From Bog-756 sp963741055 (GTDB lineage Bacteria > Actinomycetota > Acidimicrobiia > Acidimicrobiales > RAAP-2), in the NCBI GenBank assembly GCA_963741055.1, contig CAVUGU010000005.1, positions 301,585 to 365,584 on the forward strand: DNA of 64,000 bases, in the 5' to 3' direction. The stretch's first letter is position 1. Every line of letters starts with the position of its first letter. The notes beneath the pieces were generated by a model. The model saw only the letters and a program-made list of their open reading frames with translations. It was not told the DNA's origin and made no database searches. The position numbers were made by a program, and so were the translations under genes. Shown here in pieces: positions 31,874-42,011 of the stretch.

Positions 31874-31938
31874 GGCTGGCGATGCTACTGGTTGGGCGAA
31901 TTCCCGACTGCCGCGGGGCGCGGCTGCGCAGCGCTTTC

Positions 31939-34900
31939 TTATCCCGCTTTGCGGTTCTTCTCGTCGCCGACCGACCTCTTCTCGTCGACGGCCGGAGCCT
32001 CGGCGGGAACCAACTTGTCCAAGAGATCGACCAGCTGCCGGGCGTACCGCTCTCCCTTCGAGGGCGCCTCCATCGGGAACGAGGAGCCGGCGGAGGTCAG
32101 CCTGCACCGTCGCCCCGGGCACCAATCGGGTCAGCCTCACTTCCGCCGAGGCGGGAAGGGTGATCGGGGAGATCTTCGCCAGGGCCTCCGCACCGGTTCC
32201 CCCCGTACTCGCCGCGCCTCGTCCGCGTACGGCCACGCTCACGTCGGTGATGCCGAGGCGGATGCACTCGGTCCGGAGCAGCGCGACGTCGAGCAGCGCG
32301 GCGGCCGGCGCGGGTGGCGGCCCGAAGCGGTCCTCCCACTCGGCACGTACGTCGGCGACCTCGGCCGCGCTCTGCACCGTCGACAGGCGCCGGTAGGCCT
32401 CGAGCCGGATGTCCTCCGCCTCGACGTAGGACGGGGGTAGGTGCGCGTCGTCGGGTAGGTCGAGGGAGATCTCGACCGTCTGGCGCGGTGGCTCGCCCTT
32501 CAGCTCGGCCACCGCCTCGGAGACCAGCTGGACGTAGAGGTCGTAGCCGATGGCTGCGATGTGGCCCGACTGATCGCGACCGAGCAGGTTCCCCGCACCG
32601 CGGATCTGGAGGTCGCGCAGCGCGATCTTGAAACCCGACCCGAGCTCGTTGTGGTCGCCGATCGTTCTCAGCCGTTCGTAGGCCTGTTCCGAGAGGACCC
32701 GGTCGACCGGATGGAAGAGGTATGCGTAGGCGCGCTGTCCGGCGCGACCGACCCTCCCGCGCAGCTGGTGGAGTTGACCGAGACCGAGCAGGTCGGACCG
32801 ATCCACCACCAAGGTGTTGACCATCGGCATGTCGATCCCCGATTCGATGATCGTCGTGCAGACGAGGACGTCGTAGGCGCCCTCCCAGAAGTCGAGCACG
32901 ACCTTCTCGAGCGAGCCCTCGTCCATCTGGCCGTGCGCGATCGCGATCCGCGCCTCGGGCGCCATGTCCTGCACACGCTGCGCCACCGAGTCGATGTCCT
33001 CGACCCGGTTGTGGACGTAGAAGACCTGGCCCTCTCGTAGGAGCTCACGGCGGATCGCCTCGGAGGCGGCCGCGACATCGAACTCGCCCACGTGGGTGAG
33101 GATCGGGCGGCGGGCAGCCGGCGGTGTGTTGACCATCGAGAGATCGCGGATGCCGGTGAGGGCCATCTCGAGAGTGCGCGGGATCGGGTTGGCAGTGAGG
33201 GTGAGGACGTCGATCGCTTCGGTCATCGCCTTGATCGCCTCTTTGTGAGTGACCCCGAAGCGCTGCTCCTCGTCGACCACGAGCAACCCGAGCTTCTTGA
33301 AGGTCACGTCGTTCCCGAGCAATCGGTGGGTCCCGATCACCACGTCGACCGACCCGTCGGCCAGGCCAGCGAGCACCTCCCTCGTCTGTGCGGCGGTGAG
33401 AAAGCGGCTGAGCATCTCCACCCTCACCGGGAAGGGTGCGTAACGGTCGGCGAAGGTCTGGGTGTGCTGGGTCGCGAGCAACGTGGTCGGCACGAGCACC
33501 GCCACCTGGTAACCGTCCTGAACTGCCTTGAACGCGGCCCTGATCGCGACCTCGGTCTTGCCGAAGCCGACGTCACCGCAGACCAGGCGATCCATGGGAC
33601 GCGGCTGCTCCATGTCGGCCTTCACCTCTTCGATCGCTCGCTGTTGATCGACGGTCTCGACGAACGGGAACGACGACTCGAGCTCCGCCTGCCAGGGAGT
33701 GTCGGGTCCGAAGGCGTGGCCCTCGACCTGGAGGCGCCTGCGGTAGAGGGCGACCAGCTCCTCGGCGACCTCGTGCACCGCGGCGCGCGCCCGGGCGCGG
33801 GCCCGCTGCCACTCCGAGCCGCCGAGCCGGCTGACCGTGGGCGTGTCGCCACCTGCGTAGGGAGTGAGCAGGTCGATCTGGTCCGTAGGGAGGTAGAGCT
33901 TGTCCCCCGCCCTGTACTCGAGCAACAGGTAGTCGCGAGTCGATCCACCCATGGTGCGGGTGACCATGCCGCCGTAACGGGCGACCCCGTGCTGTCGGTG
34001 GACGACGAAGTTGCCGGGCGCCAGGTCGTCGAAGAACCCGTCGACCGGCCGGGCGCGGGCCCGTGCTTGACGATGGGGTCGGCGCCGTCCCGATACGTCC
34101 GACTCGGTCAACACCGCGACCCGGCTTCTCGGGGAGCACGAAGCCCCGATCGAGCGCGGCGACCACGAGGCGAGCACCCGGGGTGGTGAGGTCGACCTGC
34201 CCGACGTCGTCTCTCACCACCTGCACGGTGACCCCTTCGGCCGCGAGGATCTCCGACGTCCGGTCCGCCGCGCCGAGACTCGGGGAGCAGAGCACGACCG
34301 AGTACCCCGACTCGACCAGCCCGGAGATCTGCAGGGCCAACTTCGAGGCATCGCCGAGAATCGGTTCCCAGCCACGGGACTCGACGAACGGTACGTCGGG
34401 TCCCTCGGCCGACGGCACCAACGAGAGGACACCCGCATCGGTGTCCGCGAGCAGCCGGTCGAAGGGGAGGTGGAGTCGTGGCGCGTCCACCCCGTCCTCG
34501 AGGCCCCACGTCGAGGCCAGCGCGTCGGCGAGCGCGGTCTCCTCTTCGAGGAGCTCGTGGGCGCGGTCGCGCACGCGTCGCGGCTCCACGAGCACCACCA
34601 GCGAGTCGCCGGCGAGGAGGTCGGTCACCAGGGCCTCCTCCGGTGACAACCACGGCAGCCACGACTCCATCCCGTCGAAGAGGCTCGCCGTCGCTCAGCT
34701 GTTCCCACTGGTGACGCCCCCAGGGTGCCTCGCCCACCAGGTTGGCCGCCCTGGCGCGCATCGCCTCGTCGGGAAGCACTTCCCGGCACCCGAACAGCTC
34801 GACCGAAGCGAGGTCTCCGGTCGATCGCTGGTCGGCCACGTCGAAGGCAGTGAGCCGGTCGACCTCGTCGCCGAAGAGATCGATCCGCACCGGTGCCTCC

Positions 34901-35541
34901 TCGGTCGAGGGGAAGACGTCGACGATGCCGCCACGTACCGCCAGTTCGCCGCGGTTTTCGACGATCGGCTCGCGCCGGTAGCCCCGGAGGACGAGGCGTT
35001 CGACCAGTTCGTCCACGGACACGCGGTCGCCCTTGCGGACGACGATCGGCTCGGCGGCGGTCCGCCAGGGACCGAGTCGCTGAAGGACGGCCCGGACCGG
35101 TGCGACCACGATCGCGGGAGCCTTCCCACCTGCGCTGTCGTCGGGCGGGTCGCCCGGAACCTGGCGGGATGCTGGGTCGCCGAGGCGCCAGAGCAGACGG
35201 AGGCGTCGGCCCATGGTCGCGACATCCGGGCTCACCCGCTCGAAGGGAAGGGTCTCCCAGGCGGGGAGGACCTCGACGACCGGCGGTCCGCCCGCGTCTT
35301 CGCCCCGGTCGTTGCCGAGGCCGGCCTCGAGGAACTCGGAGAGGTCGTGGGCCAGCTGATCGGCGATCGCCCCGGTGGGGGTGATCACGAGCACCGGCGT
35401 GCGGGTGCCGAGTCGGGCGATACCGGCCAGGACGAAGGCTTGGGCAGGGGTGGCCGCCGCGAGGGTCGCAGCGGGCGCGCCGATCACCTCGGTCATCGCA
35501 GGTTCGTCGCGCAGGAGGGCAGGGAGCGAGCGGAGGCTCAC
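31939..35541 (-). CDS. mfd: Transcription-repair coupling factor Mfd (three frame breaks)
   Basis: Removing one extra base near 34685, 34135 and 32085 gives a continuous protein of 1199 residues, a normal Mfd length. The N-terminal UvrB-like region is followed by the RNA-polymerase-interacting module (APGNFVVHRQHGVARYGG, about 505-525) and the SF2 translocase with Walker A GDVGFGKTEV (about 660), VVDEEQRFG (about 757), TANPIPRTLEMA and QLRGRVGRAGQRAYAYL. The C-terminal domain ends RQLVDLLDKLVPAEAP plus a charged tail. Mfd removes stalled RNA polymerase and recruits UvrA. Each breakpoint lies next to a short G or C run, and no conserved motif is lost. Confidence 0.93.
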
Positions 35542-35581
35542 CAGGCCAGGGTACCGGCGGCGTCTCGGACCTCGGGTGGGC

Positions 35582-36346
35582 TCACCGAGGCCGGCGCGGC
35601 TCCCAACTGAACTGCCGGGCCACCACCACGAGGGCGGCCGCCGCCCAGACCAACATCACCAACAGGTCCCCCGCTCGAAGACCCGACCCCGGGCCGGATT
35701 CGAACGAGCTCACCAGCGAGGTGATCATGTGGCGGACCGGGAAGTAGTCGGCGATCTTCGTCAGGACCGAGCCGTTGCTCAGTGGGTAGAAGACGCCCGA
35801 GATGAACACGATCGGGAAGTAGATCCCGTTGATCACCGCCGGTGCCGCGTCCGCGTTGGGCACGATCACCGTGACCGCGAGCCCGAGCGCCGAGAACGTC
35901 ACGATGCCGACCAGCAGGGTCAGCAGCGCCGCCGCCGGATGGTACGGGAAGTGGAGATGGTAGAAGGACATGCCCAGCCCGACGACGAGCACGGTAAGGA
36001 TCGCGACGTTGATGAGCACGCTGCCCATGATCCCGCCGACGTAGGAGCCGATCGAGATGGGGGTGCCGCGCATCCGCTTGAGGATGCCCATCTCACGGCG
36101 ATTGCAGATGGTCATCCCGAGATTCGTGTAGCACGCCGCGATGAGACCGAAGGTGAGCATCGCCACGACCGTGTACTGGTCGTACCTGAGTGTGGTGCCC
36201 GGCACGCGGAAGTTACCGCCGGAGGTCCCGACGATGATCAGGAAGATGACCGGGAACATCAGGGTGAACACCGCGGCCATCGGGTTCCGCCAGTAGGCCA
36301 GCTGCTCGTAGCGGACCTGTTCCGTGGCCACCTTCAGGTCGTTCAC
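35582..36346 (-). CDS. ABC-2 type exporter permease
   Basis: The 254-residue protein has six predicted membrane helices and an ABC-2 membrane domain: an N-terminal cytoplasmic block YEQLAYWRNPMAAVFTLMFP, then CNRREMGILKRMRGTPIS, and the late SGVFYPLSNGSVLTKIADYF. It starts at a GTG (36346) that overlaps the stop of the ATPase gene, so the pair is translationally coupled. One half-size permease with one ATPase would work as a dimer. Substrates of such exporters are commonly drugs, lipids or glycans; nothing here identifies the substrate. Confidence 0.9.
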   Translation of the reverse strand: MNDLKVATEQVRYEQLAYWRNPMAAVFTLMFPVIFLIIVGTSGGNFRVPGTTLRYDQYTVVAMLTFGLIAACYTNLGMTICNRREMGILKRMRGTPISIGSYVGGIMGSVLINVAILTVLVVGLGMSFYHLHFPYHPAAALLTLLVGIVTFSALGLAVTVIVPNADAAPAVINGIYFPIVFISGVFYPLSNGSVLTKIADYFPVRHMITSLVSSFESGPGSGLRAGDLLVMLVWAAAALVVVARQFSWEPRRPR

Positions 36347-37314
36347 TGCGGCTCGTCTCCGGTCTTCGAGTCGCCGGTATCTGAGTCCCCGATCCGGTCG
36401 AGTCTCCGGTCAGCGAGAGGTACACGTCCTCGAGCGAGGGCCGGTCGACGGCGAGCCCCGAGAGGACCTCGCCCCGGCCGACGGCCCAGCCGGTGAGCGC
36501 GTGCAAGAGCGCGGTCGGCTCGGCGACGTGGAGTTCGACGAACTCACCGCGAAGTTGGGGGACCATGTCGTGCCGGCAAGGGAAGCTCGGCAAGAGCCAC
36601 GCCCTCGGGCAGTTCGAAGCGAACGGTCGTCTCGCCCCGGTCGCGCCCCCCGAGGGTGTCGGGGGAACCCGACGCGACCACCCGGCCGGCCGCGATGACG
36701 GTGACCGAGTCGGCCAGCGCCTGCGCTTCGTCCATGTAGTGGGTGGTGAGCACGACCGTCCGTCCCTGAGCACAGAGCCCGCGCACCACGTCCCATGCCT
36801 CTCGCCGCGCCGAGGGGTCGAAGCCGGTCGTCGGCTCGTCGAGAAAGATGAGCTCGGGGTTCCCGACGAGGGCGAGACCGAGGTCGAGCCGGCGCTGTTG
36901 GCCTCCGGAGAGGTTCTTCACCCGCGAGCGTGCCTTCTGCTCCAGGCCGACCAGCTCGACGACCTCACCGACCGCCCTTGGACGCGGGTAGAGGTTTGCT
37001 CGCTGCTCGACCGCCTCGGTGACCGTCAAGTAGGGCTCCACTGCGCATTCCTGCAGGACGATGCCGACCTTGTCGCGCAACCCGCGGTCGCGCCGTTGCG
37101 GGTCCATCCCGAACACCGAGACGGTTCCCGAGTCACGTTCGCGGTATCCCTCGAGGATCTCGACGGCCGTCGTCTTACCGGCACCGTTCGGCCCGAGCAG
37201 CGCGACCACCTCGCCACGCGCCACCTCGAAGTCGATGCCACGGAGCGCTGCCGTGGCGCCGTAGGACTTCCTCAGGTCGCGAACCGCGATGACCAGGTCG
37301 CCGTCGGCCGACAT
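36343..37314 (-). CDS. ABC transporter ATP-binding protein (two frame breaks near the 3' end)
   Basis: The first 245 residues are intact and complete for the nucleotide-binding domain: Walker A GPNGAGKTT (41-49), signature LSGGQQ (135-140), Walker B LIFLDEP (155-161) and the switch histidine in LTTHYMDEA. One extra base near 36570 precedes a C-terminal segment (VPQLRGEFVELHVAEP, DRPSLEDVYLSLTGDS). A second break near 36390, a missing base or more than one extra base, leads to an acidic tail ending DSKTGDEPQ, whose stop overlaps the permease start. It powers the ABC-2 permease. The start lies in a 13-bp duplication after pth. Confidence 0.88.
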
Positions 37315-37331
37315 CTCAGGCGGACATCTCA
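37306..37331 (-). repeat. 13-bp imperfect tandem duplication across a stop/start junction
   Basis: GGCCGACATCTCA (37306-37318) and GGCGGACATCTCA (37319-37331), + strand, differ at one base. One copy holds the ATPase start codon and the other the pth stop. It resembles the duplication at 27116 in length and in carrying ATGTCSGCC. Confidence 0.85.
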
Positions 37332-37904
37332 GTCGACCGCGTTGACCCGACTCATCGTCGCGTCGAAGCCGACGTCCGCGATGGACTCGACTGCGTCCGC
37401 CGCCTCTTCGATCGCGGTTTGGAGGAGCTCGCGCTCGGCCCTCGCAGGTCGTTTGAGGACGTAGTCGGCGCCCGACTGACGACCCGGCGGTTTTCCGATG
37501 CCGATGCGAACCCGGAGATAGTCACCGGTGTGGAGGTGACGCTCGATCGACTTGAGCCCGTTGTTGCCGGCGTTGCCCCCGCCGGACTTCATCTTCACTC
37601 GACCCGGCGGGAGATCGAGCTCGTCGTGGACCACGATCAGGCGGGAGCCAAGCGCGCCGTCCTCTTCCAGCCCTGCCCGGCGCACCAGTGGCGCCACCGC
37701 GAGCCCCGACTCGTTCATATAGGTGAGCGGGATCGCCAGCATCACCTTGCGTTCACCGAGTCGCACTTCGCAGGCGAGGGACGACAGGCCCTTCTCGGAA
37801 CGGAGCCGGCCGCCGTGCCGCTCGGCGAGAAGCCTGACCGCGTCGGCGCCGGCGTTGTGTCGGGTCCCCTCGAATTCGGCACCCGGGTTGCCCAAGCCGA
37901 CCAC
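37329..37904 (-). CDS. pth: Peptidyl-tRNA hydrolase
   Basis: The protein has 191 residues from the GTG at 37904, the usual Pth length. The motifs are VGLGNPGAEFEGTRHNAG (catalytic His16 and substrate-binding Asn17), PLTYMNESG, VVHDELDLPPGRVKMKSGGG and NGLKSIERHL, then LRVRIGIGKPPG. The enzyme releases tRNA from stalled peptidyl-tRNAs in the cytoplasm. The sequence just upstream (LLVV) also fits the beta strand of the family and no ATG is present, so a non-canonical start slightly upstream is possible. It follows rplY on the same strand, a classic pairing. Confidence 0.96.
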   Translation of the reverse strand: MVGLGNPGAEFEGTRHNAGADAVRLLAERHGGRLRSEKGLSSLACEVRLGERKVMLAIPLTYMNESGLAVAPLVRRAGLEEDGALGSRLIVVHDELDLPPGRVKMKSGGGNAGNNGLKSIERHLHTGDYLRVRIGIGKPPGRQSGADYVLKRPARAERELLQTAIEEAADAVESIADVGFDATMSRVNAVD

Positions 37905-37961
37905 CAGCAGGTCGACCTGGCTTCCCGTGCGGCTCGCTCGCCGCCGGTTGCGGAGCAGGAT

Positions 37962-38645
37962 CTAGCCCTCCGCGGGCGACTCGGCCTCGGCCGTCGCGGC
38001 GGGAGCGCCCTCGGTGGGGGCTGCGCCCTCGGAAGGTGCCTCGCCCTCGCCCTCGGCGGCCGCTTCGGCCTCCTCCTCGCTGACCTGCACCCGTGGCGGC
38101 TGGCCGACGACGACGGTCGTCGCCGGGTCGGTATCCAGTTCCACACCGGCGGGGATCACGATGTCCGAGACGTGCAGGCCGTCGCCGATGGTCAGCTCCG
38201 AGATGTCGAGCTCGACCGACGCCGGGATGTCGGCCGGCTTGGCCTTGACCGGAAGCGAGAACAGCAGCTGCTCGACGATGCCGTCGCCGTGCTGCACCTC
38301 GACCGCTTCGCCCACCAGGTTGATCGAGACCTCGGCGCTGATGACCTCGTCTCGCCGGACGATCAGGAAGTCGACGTGCGTGACGACGTTCTTGAACGGG
38401 TGGCGCTGGATGTCACGGGCGAGGGTCAGGTAGTCCTTCCCGTCCACCTCGAGGGAGAGCAGGGTGTTGAGTCCCGCCTCCCCCGACATGGCCAGCTGGA
38501 AGTCCCTCGCACCGACCGCGACCGGGAGCGGCTCGGAGCCGTGCCCGTAGACGACAGCAGGGATCTTGCCCGCCGCCCGAAGGCGCCGGGTGGAGCGCGA
38601 ACCGATGGTACGACCGGCTTCGGCGACGAGCGTGACTTCGGGCAT
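37962..38645 (-). CDS. rplY: 50S ribosomal protein bL25 (Ctc form)
   Basis: The ATG at 38645 follows GAGGAGA by six bases and is preferred to an in-frame ATG 63 bases upstream. The 227-residue protein is the long Ctc/TL5 form: an N-terminal 5S-rRNA-binding domain (GKIPAVVYGHGSEPLPV, RHPFKNVVTHVDFLIV) and a C-terminal beta domain (PASVELDISELTIGDGLHVS). The end is an acidic Ala/Glu/Gly-rich tail of about 40 residues, which probably stays disordered. It pairs with pth downstream. Confidence 0.95.
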   Translation of the reverse strand: MPEVTLVAEAGRTIGSRSTRRLRAAGKIPAVVYGHGSEPLPVAVGARDFQLAMSGEAGLNTLLSLEVDGKDYLTLARDIQRHPFKNVVTHVDFLIVRRDEVISAEVSINLVGEAVEVQHGDGIVEQLLFSLPVKAKPADIPASVELDISELTIGDGLHVSDIVIPAGVELDTDPATTVVVGQPPRVQVSEEEAEAAAEGEGEAPSEGAAPTEGAPAATAEAESPAEG

Positions 38646-38788
38646 GAGGGTCTCCTCGGGAGAATCGAGATCGGGCCGGACCGCGGGCAGCACCCGCAGG
38701 ACGGGCAACAGCCTTCCGGCGGCCCATCACATTACTCGGGTTCGAACGCACCTGGTAAGGCGCTCGCTCGGACCGCAATCCGAGGAGC

Positions 38789-39662
38789 TCAGCCCGAGGT
38801 CACCCCGAGTCGCTCGGCCGTCTCCTCGAACTCGGCGTCGAGCGCCGCCGCCGAGCGCAGTTCGAGGAGGCCGTCGTCCATCAGTCTCTGCTCCAGCTCC
38901 CGGTCGTAACGCGTGCAGGCGTTCGAGCACCTCGCGGCTCTTGCGGTCGAGCACCTCGACCTCGCCTTCCATCGGCGTCTCGTTCTCGCGGTGGACGGTG
39001 ACGTCGGTCTTCTCGTCGAGGAACGCACAGATCCGCTCGACGAACCTCTGGGACTCCGATGCCCACTCGACGATCTCGAGGTGCGCGCGCATCGACTCGT
39101 ACCCTTCGCCGTGAAGCGCCTTGCGCGTCAGACGACGGGCTGCCCGGGCGTCGGGTGGGGTCCGGCGGAGGAGCAATTGACGGGCGATCGCACTGTCGGC
39201 CGCCGGCCAGATGTGAGGTGATCGCAGGAACTCGGAGAGGCTCCCCCGCGCGCTCACCAGTGCGGTCCGGCCCCACTCGCCCCACTGGTCGACCACTTCG
39301 TCGGGTCGTGACTGCCAGTACCGGTAGAGGCTCAGCACCCGCGAACGGGGCTCACGCACCTGCAGCGCCAGTGTGCGGCAACCCGAATCGAGAAGGAGCT
39401 GGCCCGAGTAGTGACCCATCACCAGGCGGTGCTCGTCGCAGATCTCCCGCAGCTGACCGTCCTCGACGAAGTCGTCACGGGTCGAGGGCGGGAGGACTCC
39501 GACGTCGACGCTCGCCACCAGCTCGCGGTCGAAGTAAGGCGCCGTGGCATGGCTGCCGTCGAGCTCGCGCAACACGGTGCGGACGGCGATCCCGCCGGAC
39601 TTGGGGACGTGAACGACACCGAGGGTCCCCTCGGTCGTCGTCCGCGCGGTCTCGATGCTCAA
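38789..39662 (-). CDS. Sulfotransferase-like protein (one frame break)
   Basis: About 290 residues. The N-terminus LGVVHVPKSGGIAVRT contains a PKSGG loop like the 5'-phosphosulfate-binding site of PAPS-dependent sulfotransferases; REPRSRVLSLYRYWQSRP fits the 3'-phosphate-binding region. One extra base near 38905 shifts the last 45 residues; the restored end reads YDRELEQRLMDDGLLEL. The family moves sulfate from PAPS to glycans, lipids or small molecules. It lies alone between prs and rplY with no sulfate-activation genes nearby. The substrate is unknown and some relatives are not proven sulfotransferases. Confidence 0.72.
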
Positions 39663-39764
39663 CGCGTCGTCCCTCTCGTGTCACCCCACCGCACGGTCGT
39701 GACCCTCTGCCGAGAGGACGCCACGGCGGGGCGTTGCAGTACCGGCGATGGTAATCGGCAGGCC

Positions 39765-39794
39765 GCCCGAGGCAGCGCTGCCCGAGGCGGCGCT
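39765..39794 (-). repeat. 15-bp near-perfect tandem duplication downstream of prs
   Basis: GCCCGAGGCAGCGCT (39765-39779) and GCCCGAGGCGGCGCT (39780-39794), + strand, differ at one base. It lies in the 151-base gap between prs and the sulfotransferase-like gene. I see no clear rho-independent terminator there. Confidence 0.8.
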
Positions 39795-39813
39795 TCCTCA
39801 CGGGGAGCGAGGC

Positions 39814-40785
39814 TCAGACCAGGTTCTCTCCGTGGAAGATCTCCGAGACCGAGGTGTCCTCGAACACCGCGTCGATGGCGTCGGAGATGAGCTTCGCGAC
39901 CGAGAGCACCTCGAGCTTGTCGAACCAGCGGTCCCGCGGGATCGGCAGGGTGTTGGTCACGACCACCCTGGTCAGCGACGAGTTCTTGAGGCGGTCCACC
40001 GCCGGGTCGGAGAGGACCGCATGGGTCGCCATGCACCACACCTCCCCTGCGCCCCGCTCGACCAGCAGATCGGCCGCCGCGACGATGGTGCCCGCGGTGT
40101 CGATCATGTCGTCGATCAGCACGCACTGGCGCCCGTCGACGTCACCCACCACCTGCAGCGCCTGCACCTCGTTGGCCACTCCCCGCGGGCGGCGCTTGTG
40201 GACCACCGCCAGGTCGGCGTTGAGATGCTGGCTGTAACGCTCGGCCACCTTGACCCGACCCGCGTCGGGCGCGACCACCACCAGGTCGTCCTCACGGTGG
40301 GTGCGGAGGTATTCGACCATCACCGGGGCCGCGATCAGGTGGTCGAAGGGGACGTCGAAGAAGCCCTGGATCTGGCCCGAGTGGAGGTCCACGCTCATCA
40401 CCCGGTCGGCGCCGGCAGCCGAGAGCATGTCCGCCACCAACTTGGCGGTGATCGGCTCGCGCCCGGTCGCCTTGCGGTCCTGACGCGAGTAGCCGTAGTA
40501 GGGGCAGACCGCGGTGATGCGCTTGGCGGAGGCTCGCTTGGCGGCGTCGATCATGATCAGGTGCTCCATGATCGAGTCGTTCACCGGTACGGAGTGGGTC
40601 TGCACGATGAAGACGTCGGCACCCCTGATCGACGAGTCGAATCGGCAGTGGATCTCACCGTTCGCGAACTCACGGAGATTGGCCTCACCGAGCTCGACGT
40701 CCAGCTGTCCTGCGATCTCGGCGGCGAGTTCGGGATGGGAACGGCCGGACACCAGCACCAATCGCCGGCGTGGGGTGAATTCCAT
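39814..40785 (-). CDS. prs: Ribose-phosphate pyrophosphokinase (PRPP synthetase)
   Basis: The 323-residue protein is a full-length class I PRPP synthetase with an intact frame. It shows LVLVSGRSHPELAAEIAGQL at the N-terminus, the flexible-loop block YYGYSRQDRKATGREPITAK, SVDLHSGQIQGFFDVPFDHL, the ribose-phosphate site VVAPDAGRVKVAERY and the PRPP-binding motif VLIDDMIDTAGTI. It makes PRPP from ribose 5-phosphate and ATP for nucleotide, His and Trp synthesis. It starts nine bases after the glmU stop, an order common in bacteria. Confidence 0.98.
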   Translation of the reverse strand: MEFTPRRRLVLVSGRSHPELAAEIAGQLDVELGEANLREFANGEIHCRFDSSIRGADVFIVQTHSVPVNDSIMEHLIMIDAAKRASAKRITAVCPYYGYSRQDRKATGREPITAKLVADMLSAAGADRVMSVDLHSGQIQGFFDVPFDHLIAAPVMVEYLRTHREDDLVVVAPDAGRVKVAERYSQHLNADLAVVHKRRPRGVANEVQALQVVGDVDGRQCVLIDDMIDTAGTIVAAADLLVERGAGEVWCMATHAVLSDPAVDRLKNSSLTRVVVTNTLPIPRDRWFDKLEVLSVAKLISDAIDAVFEDTSVSEIFHGENLV

Positions 40786-40794
40786 GGAAAGACG

Positions 40795-41922
40795 CTACCG
40801 CGCCTTGCGGTCCGCTTCCTGTGACGATGGGCCCACCACCGCACCCGCTCGGATCTCGGTCCCCTCGGGGAGCACCGCGAAGGGCCCCACCCGTGCGTCG
40901 GCACCGATCGTCGCACGGCGGCAGATGCTCGACTCGACCACCGCGCCCTCGCCGACCGTGGTGTCGACGAGGCGTGAGTTCGGCCCGATCTCCGCGTGCG
41001 CGCCGATCACGCACTCGCCGTGCAGCATGACGCCCGGAAGGAGCACCGCGTCCGGCTCGAGGGTCACGTCGACATCGACGTAGGTGGTCTGCGGATCCCA
41101 CATGGTCACCCCGCGGCGCATCCACCGCTCGTTGATCCGGTCTCGAAGTTCGGCCTCGGCGACGGCGAGCTGGGCACGGTCGTTGACGCCGGCGACCTCC
41201 ATCGGGTCCTCGACCACCACCGACCCCACGTTGTGCCCCGCTTCGTACAGCACGGTCACGAGATCGGTGAGGTAGTACTCGCCCTGCGCGTTGGACGGGG
41301 TCAGGCGGCGCAGCGCGGGCGCGAGCACGCCCCGCTTGAAGCAGTAGATCGAGGTGTTGACCTCGCGGACTTCCCGCTCCTCGTCGGTTGCGTCGTCGTG
41401 CTCGACGACCCGGGCGACCGCGTCGTCGCGTCCACGGACCACCCGCCCATAGCCGGCGGGTTCCTCGACGACCGCGGTGAGCAGAGTGGCCGCCGCCCCC
41501 GAGATCCGGTGTGCCTCGAGCAGCGAGGCGAGCGTCACCGGGCGGAGCAGCGGAGTGTCGCCCGGCAGGACCACCACGTCGCCGTCTTCGCCGCCCTCGT
41601 CGTCGGGCAGGCCGGTCAGCGCCACCGACATCGCGTCCCCGGTACCGCGCGGCTCACCCTGTTCGACGAACTCGATCGAGAGTCCCAACGGTGCGTGCTC
41701 GACGAGCGTCTTGGTCAACCACTCCGCACGATGGCCGACGACCACCACCACGCGCGTCACCGGGAGATCGCGTAGCGAGTCGAGGACGTGGAGCACCATC
41801 GGCCTGCCACAGAGCCGATGAAGGGGCTTCGGCCGCGTCGACCGCATGCGAGTCCCCTCTCCCGCCGCCAGCACGACCGCAGACAGCGGTCGGGGGCTGC
41901 TCGGTGCCGTCGTACGGGCCAT
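40795..41922 (-). CDS. glmU: GlmU-like UDP-GlcNAc pyrophosphorylase, acetyltransferase half truncated
   Basis: The 375-residue protein has a complete pyrophosphorylase domain: LAAGEGTRMRS (18-28) with Lys32 in RPKPLH, VLPGDTPLL, YGRVVRG, NTSIYCF and GVNDRAQL. A left-handed beta-helix starts near 270 but stops after about five coils at VGPSSQ. Canonical GlmU continues for about 90 more residues, which hold the acetyltransferase catalytic His and the GAGTITANYDG loop. There is no room for it: the stop is nine bases before prs. The enzyme should make UDP-GlcNAc from UTP and GlcNAc-1-phosphate, but acetylation of GlcN-1-phosphate probably needs another protein. Gene order with prs is conserved. 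Confidence 0.88.
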   Translation of the reverse strand: MARTTAPSSPRPLSAVVLAAGEGTRMRSTRPKPLHRLCGRPMVLHVLDSLRDLPVTRVVVVVGHRAEWLTKTLVEHAPLGLSIEFVEQGEPRGTGDAMSVALTGLPDDEGGEDGDVVVLPGDTPLLRPVTLASLLEAHRISGAAATLLTAVVEEPAGYGRVVRGRDDAVARVVEHDDATDEEREVREVNTSIYCFKRGVLAPALRRLTPSNAQGEYYLTDLVTVLYEAGHNVGSVVVEDPMEVAGVNDRAQLAVAEAELRDRINERWMRRGVTMWDPQTTYVDVDVTLEPDAVLLPGVMLHGECVIGAHAEIGPNSRLVDTTVGEGAVVESSICRRATIGADARVGPFAVLPEGTEIRAGAVVGPSSQEADRKAR

Positions 41923-42011
41923 GGGCCTATTCTTCCCACGTCGGCACGCAACGTGCGACCCGGAGCCTCCTTCGTCGCCGCACGTCGCCGGACCGTCGAC
42001 GAACCACGCTC
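41923..42011. promoter_or_regulatory. Divergent intergenic region, glmU/prs versus carboxylase operon
   Basis: These 89 bases separate two start codons on opposite strands, so both promoters must lie here or overlap the genes. No strong Shine-Dalgarno precedes either start. I see no convincing -10/-35 pair and no clear operator palindrome. Confidence 0.5.

Noticed and set aside
38735..38760. GGTTCGAAC resembling a tRNA T-loop upstream of rplY
   Set aside because: No acceptor, D or anticodon stems can be formed around it.
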